From assembly GCF_900167935.1 (NCBI RefSeq), contig NZ_FUYL01000002.1, positions 422,985 through 486,984 of the forward strand: 64,000 nt of DNA, in the 5' to 3' direction. A program made the translations under genes and the position numbers. The notes beneath the pieces are model-generated. The model had not been told where the DNA came from, searched no databases, and saw only the letters and a program-made list of their open reading frames with translations. This DNA is from Maribacter arcticus. GTDB taxonomy: Bacteria > Bacteroidota > Bacteroidia > Flavobacteriales > Flavobacteriaceae. Of this stretch, positions 34,356 through 43,001 are shown in pieces (position 1 is the first letter of the stretch; each line of letters opens with the position of its first letter).

Positions 34356-36707
34356 TCAATTACTGGGCAGCACAAGTTCCTTCTGAAGTACCGTGTCTAT
34401 AGCAATAGAGTCTATACCTATAACCGGGGCCATTATCAACGAATCAATTTTGGTTCTGCTCATAATGTCAAGTGAATCCCGAATTTTCAATTGCTGTAGA
34501 TAGGTAGTGTCCGATTGAAAGAACGCATAAGCTTCTGGAGCCGGCAATTCAGAAAATGATGGGCATGGGAAGTAGTGCTCCTCGTATTCAAATTGAGTTA
34601 GCATAGGGTTTTTCCAACTACTTAAACTTTTAAAAACCGAGGCTACCATGGGCAACGCGGTTTGTGAACCGGAACCGCGGCCAAACTGCACGCGCTTATC
34701 TAAAGTACCAACCCAGGCACCCACCACCAATTCTGGTGAAGCACCTATAAACCAACCATCACCATTGTTTTGTGTGGTGCCGGTCTTGCCGATAATATTG
34801 AACGGAATTTCATAAAAACCCATGGCCTTGCCGCTACCTTCGGTGGTGACTTCCTCCATCATTTTTTGAAGTGCCGCTATGTCTTCGGTACTTGCTACGC
34901 GACCTCCATACGCCGGTTTGGCTTCAAAAAGAAGTTGGCCCTCTTGGGTTTCTATACGGTCTATCGCAAAAGGGCTAATGGTGTAACCACCGTTAGAAAT
35001 ACTCGCATAGGCGCGGACAGTTTCCAGAAGGCTAAGTTCTGCGGTGCCCAAAACTATAGATGGAACATCGGGAATTTCCGAATCAATGCCCATTTTTTTG
35101 GCCATGTTAATCACGCGCTCATTGCCCATTTTTAATTGTAGGGTTACGGCAACGGTGTTTATAGAGTTCGCCAATGCCCCGTGCAAACTATAGCTGCCGC
35201 CGTAGGTGTTGTTCGCGTTTCTGGGCTTCCAATCTTCGTACTGCGAATAGGTTCGCAAAACGTTATCGTAAAAAGTACAGGGGTCTTCGCCGCTTTGTAG
35301 TGCGGTAAGGTAGGTAATGGGCTTAAAAAGGGAGCCTACCTGTTTTTTGTTGGTTACCTGATCGGTCTGAGAGAAGCCGTAATCGATTCCGCCCAAATAC
35401 CCCATAATTCTGCCAGTTTTACTGTGTACGGCAATCATGCCGGTATGCAATCGGGTAATTGCGGAGACAATGGAATCACGAAGCGACTGCGACCTGGGTT
35501 GAAATCCTTCCCCTATTTCCCAATAGTTTCTGTCCTTCTTTTCGTTGGTAATCCTTGCAATTTCATCGTCACTTTTACCTTGACTTTTAAGCCTTTTTAT
35601 TGGTGGCTGGCCAGCGATAAGCTTATCGATCAACACGTCTTTGCCTCCTTCTATAGTCTCGCTGGTCCAATAGGTTTCCATATATTTTTGCAACCGTTCT
35701 AATTGGCGGGTCATAGAGCGTTCCAAGTATCTTTGAACATACGGGTTTATGGTCGTGTATATCTTGAGTCCGTCTGCTTCAAGGGTATACACATGCCCAC
35801 CTTCGTTAGGGTTGGCTTGCGCCCAAGTATCGAATTCGGCCTTCACGAATTCTTTGTAATAGGCAGTCAATGAGGATACTTTTTTTGGTGGCGTATACTG
35901 CAGTTCCAAAGGGGTCAAGGCCTCATTATAGGTGCTATCGTTAATGTAGTTGTACTTTAAAAGTTGTTTCAACACCACGTTACGGCGTTCTTGTGATTTT
36001 TTAGGATTATTTCTAGGATTGTAAGCCGTGGGTGCTTTTAATACACCTACCAAGGTTGCACATTCTGCCAAAGATAGTTCCGCAGGTGTTTTGTTGAAAA
36101 AACGTTCGGCCGCCTTTTCTATACCGTAGAGATTCTCGCCAAAAGAAACCGTGTTAAAATAGAGCAGTAAGATTTCTTCCTTACTATAAATATTCTCTAA
36201 CCTTCTAGCGATGAAAAGTTCTCGTATTTTGTTGATTGGGGTCGATAAGAAAAATTGTTTTTGTCTGCCAAAGAGATTTTTAGCGATTTGCTGCGTAATG
36301 GTGCTGCCACCGCCCTTACCCTGCCCAAGGAGTATCGATTTCACCAATACGCGGCCGTAACTTTTGTAATCAATACCGCGATGGCTATAAAACCGAGCAT
36401 CTTCTGTAGCAACGAGCGCTTTTACCAGAAAAGGGTTAAGTTGGGTACTGTCTATATTAGAGCGATTTTGCAAAAAATAGTACCCAATGGGTTCATTATC
36501 GCTACCATATAGTGTAGAGGTAATGGGGTTTTTAAGAGCTTTCAGTTCAGCCTCTTGGGGTATACTTCCAAACAATCCCAAATAGGTAGTAAGCACGAGT
36601 AAAAAGAGAAGGCAAATTATTGAAGCAAAAAAATACCCAGCGGTTTTGAACGGATGATTTTTAACGAACTGTAAAAACTTAAAAAATAGAGTCGATAATT
36701 GTTTCAT
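34356..36707 (-). CDS. Penicillin-binding protein 1A (class A)
   Basis: From the ATG at 36707 the protein has about 783 residues. A short cytoplasmic tail and one membrane helix come first. The GT51 glycosyltransferase domain follows, with ATEDARFYSHRGIDYKS (catalytic Glu) and GGGSTITQQIAKNLF. The transpeptidase domain has GSLFKPITYLTAL (SxxK, about residue 456), SINT (SxN) and IGKTGTTQNNGDGWF (KTG). It polymerises and cross-links peptidoglycan in the periplasm. The frame extends six codons upstream to a TTG, but the ATG is a better start. Confidence 0.95.
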   Translation of the reverse strand: MKQLSTLFFKFLQFVKNHPFKTAGYFFASIICLLFLLVLTTYLGLFGSIPQEAELKALKNPITSTLYGSDNEPIGYYFLQNRSNIDSTQLNPFLVKALVATEDARFYSHRGIDYKSYGRVLVKSILLGQGKGGGSTITQQIAKNLFGRQKQFFLSTPINKIRELFIARRLENIYSKEEILLLYFNTVSFGENLYGIEKAAERFFNKTPAELSLAECATLVGVLKAPTAYNPRNNPKKSQERRNVVLKQLLKYNYINDSTYNEALTPLELQYTPPKKVSSLTAYYKEFVKAEFDTWAQANPNEGGHVYTLEADGLKIYTTINPYVQRYLERSMTRQLERLQKYMETYWTSETIEGGKDVLIDKLIAGQPPIKRLKSQGKSDDEIARITNEKKDRNYWEIGEGFQPRSQSLRDSIVSAITRLHTGMIAVHSKTGRIMGYLGGIDYGFSQTDQVTNKKQVGSLFKPITYLTALQSGEDPCTFYDNVLRTYSQYEDWKPRNANNTYGGSYSLHGALANSINTVAVTLQLKMGNERVINMAKKMGIDSEIPDVPSIVLGTAELSLLETVRAYASISNGGYTISPFAIDRIETQEGQLLFEAKPAYGGRVASTEDIAALQKMMEEVTTEGSGKAMGFYEIPFNIIGKTGTTQNNGDGWFIGASPELVVGAWVGTLDKRVQFGRGSGSQTALPMVASVFKSLSSWKNPMLTQFEYEEHYFPCPSFSELPAPEAYAFFQSDTTYLQQLKIRDSLDIMSRTKIDSLIMAPVIGIDSIAIDTVLQKELVLPSN

Positions 36708-37062
36708 GGGGAAATAGGGGGTCAACGTAAACTGCTAAAAACCGGTGAACGCGAGCCTAGTAAAGTCATGGTTTAAGGTTGATTTCTTAGCGAATAAAAG
36801 TACTGATTATTTTTTGGTTTACTAATCTACACGCCAAATCATCTTTCTCAGATATGATTAAGAAGGTTAAATCAGAAAGTAACGGAAGTACCTATAATAG
36901 GTATTCTAGCGATGCTGTTTCGTAAGTGACATTTCATGAGGTTACAGACGATAGTTATAACACCTATTCATAAAGTAGTAGGGCGAACCCGCTACAACAA
37001 CCCCAAGCAACCTATAGTGCTTCGGTACTTTTTGTATCTTTCATCTTCTTAAAAAATCCGCC
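36708..37062. other. Intergenic stretch between divergent PBP1A and the S41 protease
   Basis: I see no ORF here. It must contain both promoters. A TATCTTTC stretch about 25 bases before the protease ATG resembles a Bacteroidota -7 element (TAnnTTTG), but the match is partial. Confidence 0.35.
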
Positions 37063-40000
37063 ATGTATTTTAAACCATTCCTTGTTCTTTTATTCGGTTT
37101 TCTTGTTAGCAACCTCCAAGCCCAAGAAGCCTATTTTTTAATGGACCCAACCGTATCTCCCGATGCAAAAACCATTGTTTTTAGCTATGATACCGATCTT
37201 TGGAGTGTTCCCGCAACGGGCGGTACCGCCGTACGTTTAACGGCCATGGACGGGGAAGAGACCCTACCCCGGATTTCCCCAGACGGCAAATGGCTGGCCT
37301 TCAGTGCTACCCAATTTGGCAACAGAGACATCTTTGTAATGCCCATGGAAGGGGGCAGTATTCAGCAACTTACCTTCAACGATGCAGCAGACGACATGGA
37401 TAGCTGGGCATGGGATTCCAAGAGCCTCTATTTTACCTCATCACGAAACAACCGCTATTCGGGGTATGAAGTGGCTGTTATGGGTGGTACTCCCAAACGT
37501 TTGTTTGAAAACTTTTTTAATACGGTGGCCAATATTGCCATCCATCCAAAGACGGAAGAAGTATTTTTTAATGAAAGTTGGGAAGCCAAAATTTTTACGC
37601 ATCGCAAACGCTATAAGGGCGCCTATAATCCCGATATAAAATCCTATAACCCTAAGACCAAGACCTATAAGGAATACACCAACTATGCGGGTAAAGATCT
37701 ATGGGCTACTTTAGACCTGGACGGAAACCTCTATTTTGTATCTGATGAAGCCAATGGGGAATATAACTTGTACGAAATGGTCAATGGTGCCAAAGTGCAA
37801 CACACCAAATTTGAAACGTCTATTGGCCGCCCCCAAGTTAGTGCCAACGGGGAACTGGTAGTCTTTGGGAAAGATTATCAAGTTTACGGCTACAATGTGG
37901 CGACCAAAACCGCTACCAAAATCCCCATCAAGATCACAGAAAACAGCACCTTGACCAAAACCCAAGATTTTAAGGTACAGGGCAACATCAGCAATTTTTC
38001 CGTTTCGCCAGACAATAAAAAACTAGCCTTCATATCACGGGGAGAACTGTTCGTTTCTGATGTAAAGGGGAAATTCATTAAACATATAACTACCGATCCA
38101 GCAGAGCGGGTGCTAGAAATAACCTGGTTAAAAGATAACAAAACCCTTTTATACAACCGTACCTATAAGGGCTATACCAACCTGTTCACGATTGCCGCCG
38201 ATGGGAGTGTGCCCGAAAAACAGCATACCAATGACCTACGCAACAACGTAAATATTGTTTTGGATCCAGACCTCAGCAAAGCCCTATACATTAGCGGAAG
38301 GGATGAACTACGCCTGTTAGATTTGTCTAATTTTAAAAGTGAGACCGTGGTCAAAGATGAGTTTTGGGCGCTCTATGCCCCACAACCCCACTTCTCGCCC
38401 AACGGAAAATACATTGCCTATAATGCCATCCGTAATTTTGAGAACGATGTATTTGTCATCCGTTTATCCGACAAAAAAATTACCAACCTAACCAATACCG
38501 GCGTTACCGAAAGCGATCCTGTTTGGTCCCCTGATGGCAAATACCTATACATGATGGCTAACTTGACCAAGCCCAGCTACCCCTATGGTCTAAACGAATC
38601 GCAGATTTACCAGATGCCCTTAGATAAATATGAAGATGCCTTTACCTATGAAAAGTATGATGAACTGTTCAAAGAAGAAGAAAAGGAAAAGGAGGACGAC
38701 AAGGATGACAAGGATGAAAAGGATGAAAAGAAGGACAAAGCGGAGGAAGAAAAGAAAAAGCCCATCACCATTACCATCAATCCTGATGGTATCATGGAAC
38801 GCATCACCGCTATAAGCCCTGCGTTCGGGAAGCAAACGAGCCCCACCGTAATCGAAAAAGAAGAGGCCATGCACGTGCTGTACATCAGCAACCATGATGA
38901 GGGAAAATCAAAACTGTGGAAAACCATTATCAAACCCTTTGAAAAGAATAAGATAGAAATGGTTCTAGATGATGAACTAAACGGCTATCAACTAGCGGGT
39001 GCCAAAGACAGCTATTATCTGTTGGGCAAAGGCAACCTACATACGTTAGATATCGAAAAAAACAAGACCGAAAAAATTGAAATGGACTTTACCTTTCGCC
39101 GCAATCTTTCAGAGGAGTTTCGTCAAATGTTCCAGGAAGCTTGGGCCGGCTTCGAGGAGAATTTTTACGATGGCGATTTCCATGGAGAGGACTGGACACT
39201 GCTCCGCAAAAAATATGAGCAGTACCTGCCCTATTTAACCAACCGCAACCAACTGCGGGTATTGTTCAATGACATGTTAGGAGAACTCAATACCTCTCAC
39301 TTTGGCTTTAACTCCTCTGGCGATGAAGAGAATGTGTTTTATAAAACCAAGACCTTGGCCGTGGGCATTGAATTTTCTAACGAGAATCCCTTTACGGTAG
39401 AGTCCATTATTGCTGATAGTCCTGCGGATGTTACCGGAAAAAATCTCAAAAAAGGCGATGTACTAGTAGCCGTAAACGGGCAAGCCATAGACCCGAAGAA
39501 GAACCGAGAAGCCTACTTTAACGAACCTTCCTTGGATAAAGAAATACAGATGGATTTTAAGCGTGATGGAAAAACGATTGCTATCAACCTACACCCCATA
39601 AGCAATACGGCCCAACGAAACTTGCTCTATGATACCTGGGTAGATGCCAACCAAAAATATGTAGATGAACATGGGAACAAGAAGATAGCCTATGTATATA
39701 TGAAAAATATGGGCGGTAGCGAACTGGAACATTTTAAACGGGAAATGGTTTCGGAAACCAACCAGCGGGAGGCCTTGATTTTAGACCTACGCTTTAATAC
39801 CGGTGGCAACGTACATGATGAGGTGCTTCAATTTTTATCGCAAAAACCCTACCTAAAATGGAAATACCGGGATGGGGGCTTAGCTCCCCAACCTAATTTT
39901 GCCCCTGCGGTAAAGCCCATCATTCTATTAATGAATGAACAAAGCTTGAGCGATGCCGAAATGACCGCTGCCGGGTTCAAAGCCCTAAAACTGGGTAAAA

Positions 40001-40236
40001 CCCTAGGGACGGAAACCTACCGTTGGATCATCTTTACCTCGGGCAAAGGGTTGGTAGATGGCTCTTTTTACCGCCTACCCGCATGGGGCTGTTTTACTTT
40101 AGATGGCCAAGATCTGGAAAAAACAGGGGTAGCACCAGACATTACCGTACCAGAAAACTTTAAACAACGTTTGGAAGGGGAACAACCCCAGCTAGATGCT
40201 GCCATAGCAGAAATATTACGTCAGCTAAAAGGGTAA
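37063..40236 (+). CDS. Tricorn-like S41 protease with WD40-like propeller
   Basis: The 1057-residue protein has a signal peptide (PFLVLLFGFLVSNLQAQ) and then PD40/Tricorn-type propeller repeats (VSPDAKTIVFSYDTDLWSVP and similar, SPDGKWLAFSATQFG). A highly charged linker at about residues 530-567 is made of runs of Glu, Lys and Asp. A Tricorn C1 domain follows, then a PDZ domain (VGIEFSNENPFTVESII) and the S41 catalytic domain with LDLRFNTGGNVHDE and NEQSLSDAE (Ser at about 961-963). It should degrade peptides in the periplasm. It is a single gene. Confidence 0.92.
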   Translation: MYFKPFLVLLFGFLVSNLQAQEAYFLMDPTVSPDAKTIVFSYDTDLWSVPATGGTAVRLTAMDGEETLPRISPDGKWLAFSATQFGNRDIFVMPMEGGSIQQLTFNDAADDMDSWAWDSKSLYFTSSRNNRYSGYEVAVMGGTPKRLFENFFNTVANIAIHPKTEEVFFNESWEAKIFTHRKRYKGAYNPDIKSYNPKTKTYKEYTNYAGKDLWATLDLDGNLYFVSDEANGEYNLYEMVNGAKVQHTKFETSIGRPQVSANGELVVFGKDYQVYGYNVATKTATKIPIKITENSTLTKTQDFKVQGNISNFSVSPDNKKLAFISRGELFVSDVKGKFIKHITTDPAERVLEITWLKDNKTLLYNRTYKGYTNLFTIAADGSVPEKQHTNDLRNNVNIVLDPDLSKALYISGRDELRLLDLSNFKSETVVKDEFWALYAPQPHFSPNGKYIAYNAIRNFENDVFVIRLSDKKITNLTNTGVTESDPVWSPDGKYLYMMANLTKPSYPYGLNESQIYQMPLDKYEDAFTYEKYDELFKEEEKEKEDDKDDKDEKDEKKDKAEEEKKKPITITINPDGIMERITAISPAFGKQTSPTVIEKEEAMHVLYISNHDEGKSKLWKTIIKPFEKNKIEMVLDDELNGYQLAGAKDSYYLLGKGNLHTLDIEKNKTEKIEMDFTFRRNLSEEFRQMFQEAWAGFEENFYDGDFHGEDWTLLRKKYEQYLPYLTNRNQLRVLFNDMLGELNTSHFGFNSSGDEENVFYKTKTLAVGIEFSNENPFTVESIIADSPADVTGKNLKKGDVLVAVNGQAIDPKKNREAYFNEPSLDKEIQMDFKRDGKTIAINLHPISNTAQRNLLYDTWVDANQKYVDEHGNKKIAYVYMKNMGGSELEHFKREMVSETNQREALILDLRFNTGGNVHDEVLQFLSQKPYLKWKYRDGGLAPQPNFAPAVKPIILLMNEQSLSDAEMTAAGFKALKLGKTLGTETYRWIIFTSGKGLVDGSFYRLPAWGCFTLDGQDLEKTGVAPDITVPENFKQRLEGEQPQLDAAIAEILRQLKG

Positions 40237-40242
40237 GCGTGT

Positions 40243-40378
40243 ACCAAAGGGTTCTCGATACAACGTCACTTTCAGGGCGCCACTCGAACTGACATTTGAT
40301 AATTATAGCTCCTTTGTCACTTCGAGTGTTTTCATTGAGCAAGAGCGGAAATGAAAATATATCGAGAAGCTCGCGTGT
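40243..40378. repeat. Intergenic palindromic repeat, copy A
   Basis: The segment contains GTTCTCGATACAACGTCAC, CACTCGAACTGAC, CACTTCGAGTG and TATCGAGAAGCTCGCGT. About 50 bases (40242-40293) are nearly identical to 45814-45865. The inverted CACTCGAA/TTCGAGTG and TCTCGATA/TATCGAGA arms can fold into a long hairpin. Confidence 0.75.
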
Positions 40379-40440
40379 TCCAAAGTTCGTTAACCATCTT
40401 CCCTGAAAATAGTATCTTCGAAAACTAGACTAAATGTACC

Positions 40441-40731
40441 ATGACCAAAAACAACACTTCCCGATCTTGGCTTACTATTTTAATTGAACTGGTAGAAGTT
40501 TTTTTTAATAGTGCCCGCCAAGGTAAAAGAGGACGAACATGGCACCAACATGTAGTACCCTATAAAAACGATTGGGCAGTACGGCGCGAAGGCAATAAAC
40601 GCATTACTTCTAAACACAGACTCCAGACTACGGCTATTAACAAAGCTAAACGCATTGCCCGCAAGTACCAAGCCGATGTTATTATTCATAGAGAAGATGG
40701 CACCATTCGCGACCGTATTAATTTTGATTAA
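40441..40731 (+). CDS. DUF2188 domain protein
   Basis: The 96-residue protein has a basic N-terminal part followed by QHVVPYKNDWAVRREGN, ... LQTTAINKAKRIARKYQADV and IIHREDGTIRDRINF, which is the DUF2188 fold. The domain is small and beta-rich, and its role is unknown. It is flanked by an intergenic repeat and the hybrid kinase gene. Confidence 0.88.
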   Translation: MTKNNTSRSWLTILIELVEVFFNSARQGKRGRTWHQHVVPYKNDWAVRREGNKRITSKHRLQTTAINKAKRIARKYQADVIIHREDGTIRDRINFD

Positions 40732-40855
40732 GTTAGGGTAAGGCGTAACAGGATGGTATCAACAAGATATTTAGAAAAAATACGAGCGAAACCAATTATC
40801 AGGCTTCAACTAATACATCGTTTTCCTTATGTTTACGGTAGGGGTATGCTAAAAT

Positions 40856-42538
40856 TTAGGAAGCTAGCGGCATATCTATCACCGCCTCAATTCTGTTGTA
40901 AAGGTCTTCGGGGTCAAAGGGTTTAAAAATAAATCCGTTCATACCACTCTGTTCTATCTTGCTCTTTACTTCTAAGAATACCGAGGCAGATAGCGCTAAA
41001 ATTGGTAAGGTGGTATTGAATTTTCTTATTTCTATGGAAGAGGTATACCCATCCATTATGGGCATTTGAATATCCATAAGAACAGCACAGTAATCATTTT
41101 CTTTGACCATATTTACCGCCATGAGACCATCAAAGGCGACATCTACCACAAGGTTGGCCCTCTCTAATATCTGTTTGCCTACCATGATATTTATTTTGTT
41201 ATCTTCTACGAGTAGTATTCTTCTACCTTTTAGATTACGTTCTTTTTTCCCACTATCTTGGTTCAACTTCTCGTTAGAAATAGACTTTACTTCTATATCA
41301 AAGTAAAAACGACTACCCTGTGCTACTTCACTTTCTATGTGTACCGCAGAGCCCATGGCTTCTACGATACTTTTTACGATAGGAAGACCCAATCCCGTAC
41401 CACCATATAAGCGATTGGTATTAATAGAGGCTTGGGTAAATGGCTGCCATATTTTCTCTTGTTGTTCTTTTGTAATACCAATTCCCGTATCTATAATTTC
41501 GGTACGCATACGCACATTACCATTGCGGTCTTCCTGTTTTGTAATTTTTAGGGTTACACTTCCTTGTTTCGTAAACTTTATGCCATTAGAGACCAGATTA
41601 TTTATCACCTGGTTAAACCGGACAATATCTAACAACAACATTGGAAGTTTTTCGTCGACCTGTAATTTAAACGTAATCCCTTTCCCTAAACAACCTGGCT
41701 CATGAATCTTTTTTATCTGCTTTACAGCCGACATAACATCTGTAGGAATGGGATCAAGAGCTACACCGCTTGTTTCCATCTTGCTATAATCCAATACATT
41801 GTTCAGTAAATTCAATAGTATTTTGCCCGAGTAGTTTAGGGCTTCTATATTTTCCTCTTGATCTGGTCTAGGATTGGTATCCCCCAAAATATGAGAGAGT
41901 CCTATAATAGCATTCATGGGCGTTCGTATCTCATGGCTCATCATGCTTAGAAACTGTGACTTGGCATTAGATGCTTCAATGGCATCTTCCCGTTCATCTT
42001 GTATATTGGAATAATAGCGAGCATTGATCATGGAGAAAAATATCAATTGGTAGGTCACAAGCACCGCAGTAGTGAAAATAGATACGGGATAAATATACGT
42101 GTCTGCAAGTGTCGTATCTATCTTTGTGATGGTAAATAAATTAAAATCCGTAACATAGAGAAGAATCCAAAGTACTATGGATAGCACAGGAAAAAGTGCG
42201 ACGTAGGATTTTTCCCGTCTAAATGAGAAAAACACAAAGGGTAATGCCATGGCAAATAGTAATATAAATTCAACACTACCTGCCTTTCCTATGAAAGAAG
42301 AAGTTATCGCAACGCTAATATTAAAGGCGACTAGATAAATAAAACGTGCCAGAGTGAGGTTGCCTACCTTTGAGATGATAGCGGAACAGATGAAAAAAGG
42401 CATCGTTGCTGCAATGTACAAGCTCAATTCGTGCAAATTCAGACTTCTGGCCAGAAAAAACCATAGTGCCGTAATACCCGTAGTGAATAGGGAAAGTATA
42501 AATACAAGTTTTACCCTACGTTTCGAGAATTCATTCAT
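40856..42538 (-). CDS. Hybrid sensor histidine kinase with C-terminal receiver
   Basis: The 560-residue protein has about six N-terminal membrane helices (residues 10-170) with no long periplasmic loop. It then has a HisKA domain with FLSMMSHEIRTPMNAIIG, an HATPase domain (NQVINNLVSNGIKFTKQG, IDTGIGITKEQQ, YGGTGLGLPIVKSIV) and a receiver domain with ILLVEDNKIN, the phospho-Asp in AVLMDIQMPIMDGY and the Lys in FIFKPFDPEDL. The signal is probably sensed in the membrane. No output regulator or other signal gene is next to it, so it is an orphan hybrid kinase. Confidence 0.92.
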   Translation of the reverse strand: MNEFSKRRVKLVFILSLFTTGITALWFFLARSLNLHELSLYIAATMPFFICSAIISKVGNLTLARFIYLVAFNISVAITSSFIGKAGSVEFILLFAMALPFVFFSFRREKSYVALFPVLSIVLWILLYVTDFNLFTITKIDTTLADTYIYPVSIFTTAVLVTYQLIFFSMINARYYSNIQDEREDAIEASNAKSQFLSMMSHEIRTPMNAIIGLSHILGDTNPRPDQEENIEALNYSGKILLNLLNNVLDYSKMETSGVALDPIPTDVMSAVKQIKKIHEPGCLGKGITFKLQVDEKLPMLLLDIVRFNQVINNLVSNGIKFTKQGSVTLKITKQEDRNGNVRMRTEIIDTGIGITKEQQEKIWQPFTQASINTNRLYGGTGLGLPIVKSIVEAMGSAVHIESEVAQGSRFYFDIEVKSISNEKLNQDSGKKERNLKGRRILLVEDNKINIMVGKQILERANLVVDVAFDGLMAVNMVKENDYCAVLMDIQMPIMDGYTSSIEIRKFNTTLPILALSASVFLEVKSKIEQSGMNGFIFKPFDPEDLYNRIEAVIDMPLAS

Positions 42539-42753
42539 AGTGTGGATTAATTTAGGTTAAACGGAACTTAATTTGAAAACCTCAATAACTACTTTTTATA
42601 AGTAAATTCCTACAAAATGTTGTCAGTGGAGGTTAATCGTGTGCAAACACACGGATAAGTGAAGTGTACCCACTACGAAACGACCAGCTTTCTGTGTTCC
42701 GGGGCTTCAAAACGGTACCCAGTTTTGCTCTAAACATTCTGAAAGGGAACCTT

Positions 42754-42837
42754 GTATCGAGAACTCTTTAGAACATGTATGCTTCTCGATACTTTTTCAA
42801 TCTCACTCTAGTTCGTTTGAAAACACTCGAAGTGACA
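42754..42837. repeat. Intergenic palindromic repeat, copy B
   Basis: GTATCGAGAAC ... CTTCTCGATAC followed by CACTCGAAGTGAC matches the halves of the repeat family seen at copies A, C and D. Confidence 0.65.
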
Positions 42838-42864
42838 TCCGGGTTATTGTTTGAGTTTAAGTAT

Positions 42865-42972
42865 GGTCAGTTCGAGTAGATTGCTGCAAACGAATTGTAT
42901 CGAGAACCTTTGTTGCACGCTATCTTCTCGATACTAATTTCCTCGTACCTCGAAAATTTACTCGAAGTGATA
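42865..42972. repeat. Intergenic palindromic repeat, copy C
   Basis: GGTCAGTTCGAGTAGATT, TGTATCGAGAAC, CTTCTCGATAC and CTCGAAGTGATAA occur in order, forming nested inverted pairs. It lies in tandem with copy B in the gap of about 460 bases between the hybrid kinase and the molybdenum hydroxylase genes. Apart from these repeats I see no gene there. Confidence 0.7.
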
Positions 42973-43001
42973 AGGTGCTTTAGTTTTAACCTTTAAATAC
43001 C

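Noticed and set aside
38630-38933. ORFs on both strands over the charged linker of the S41 protease
   Set aside because: They are products of the low-complexity Lys/Glu/Asp-coding stretch and have no independent support.
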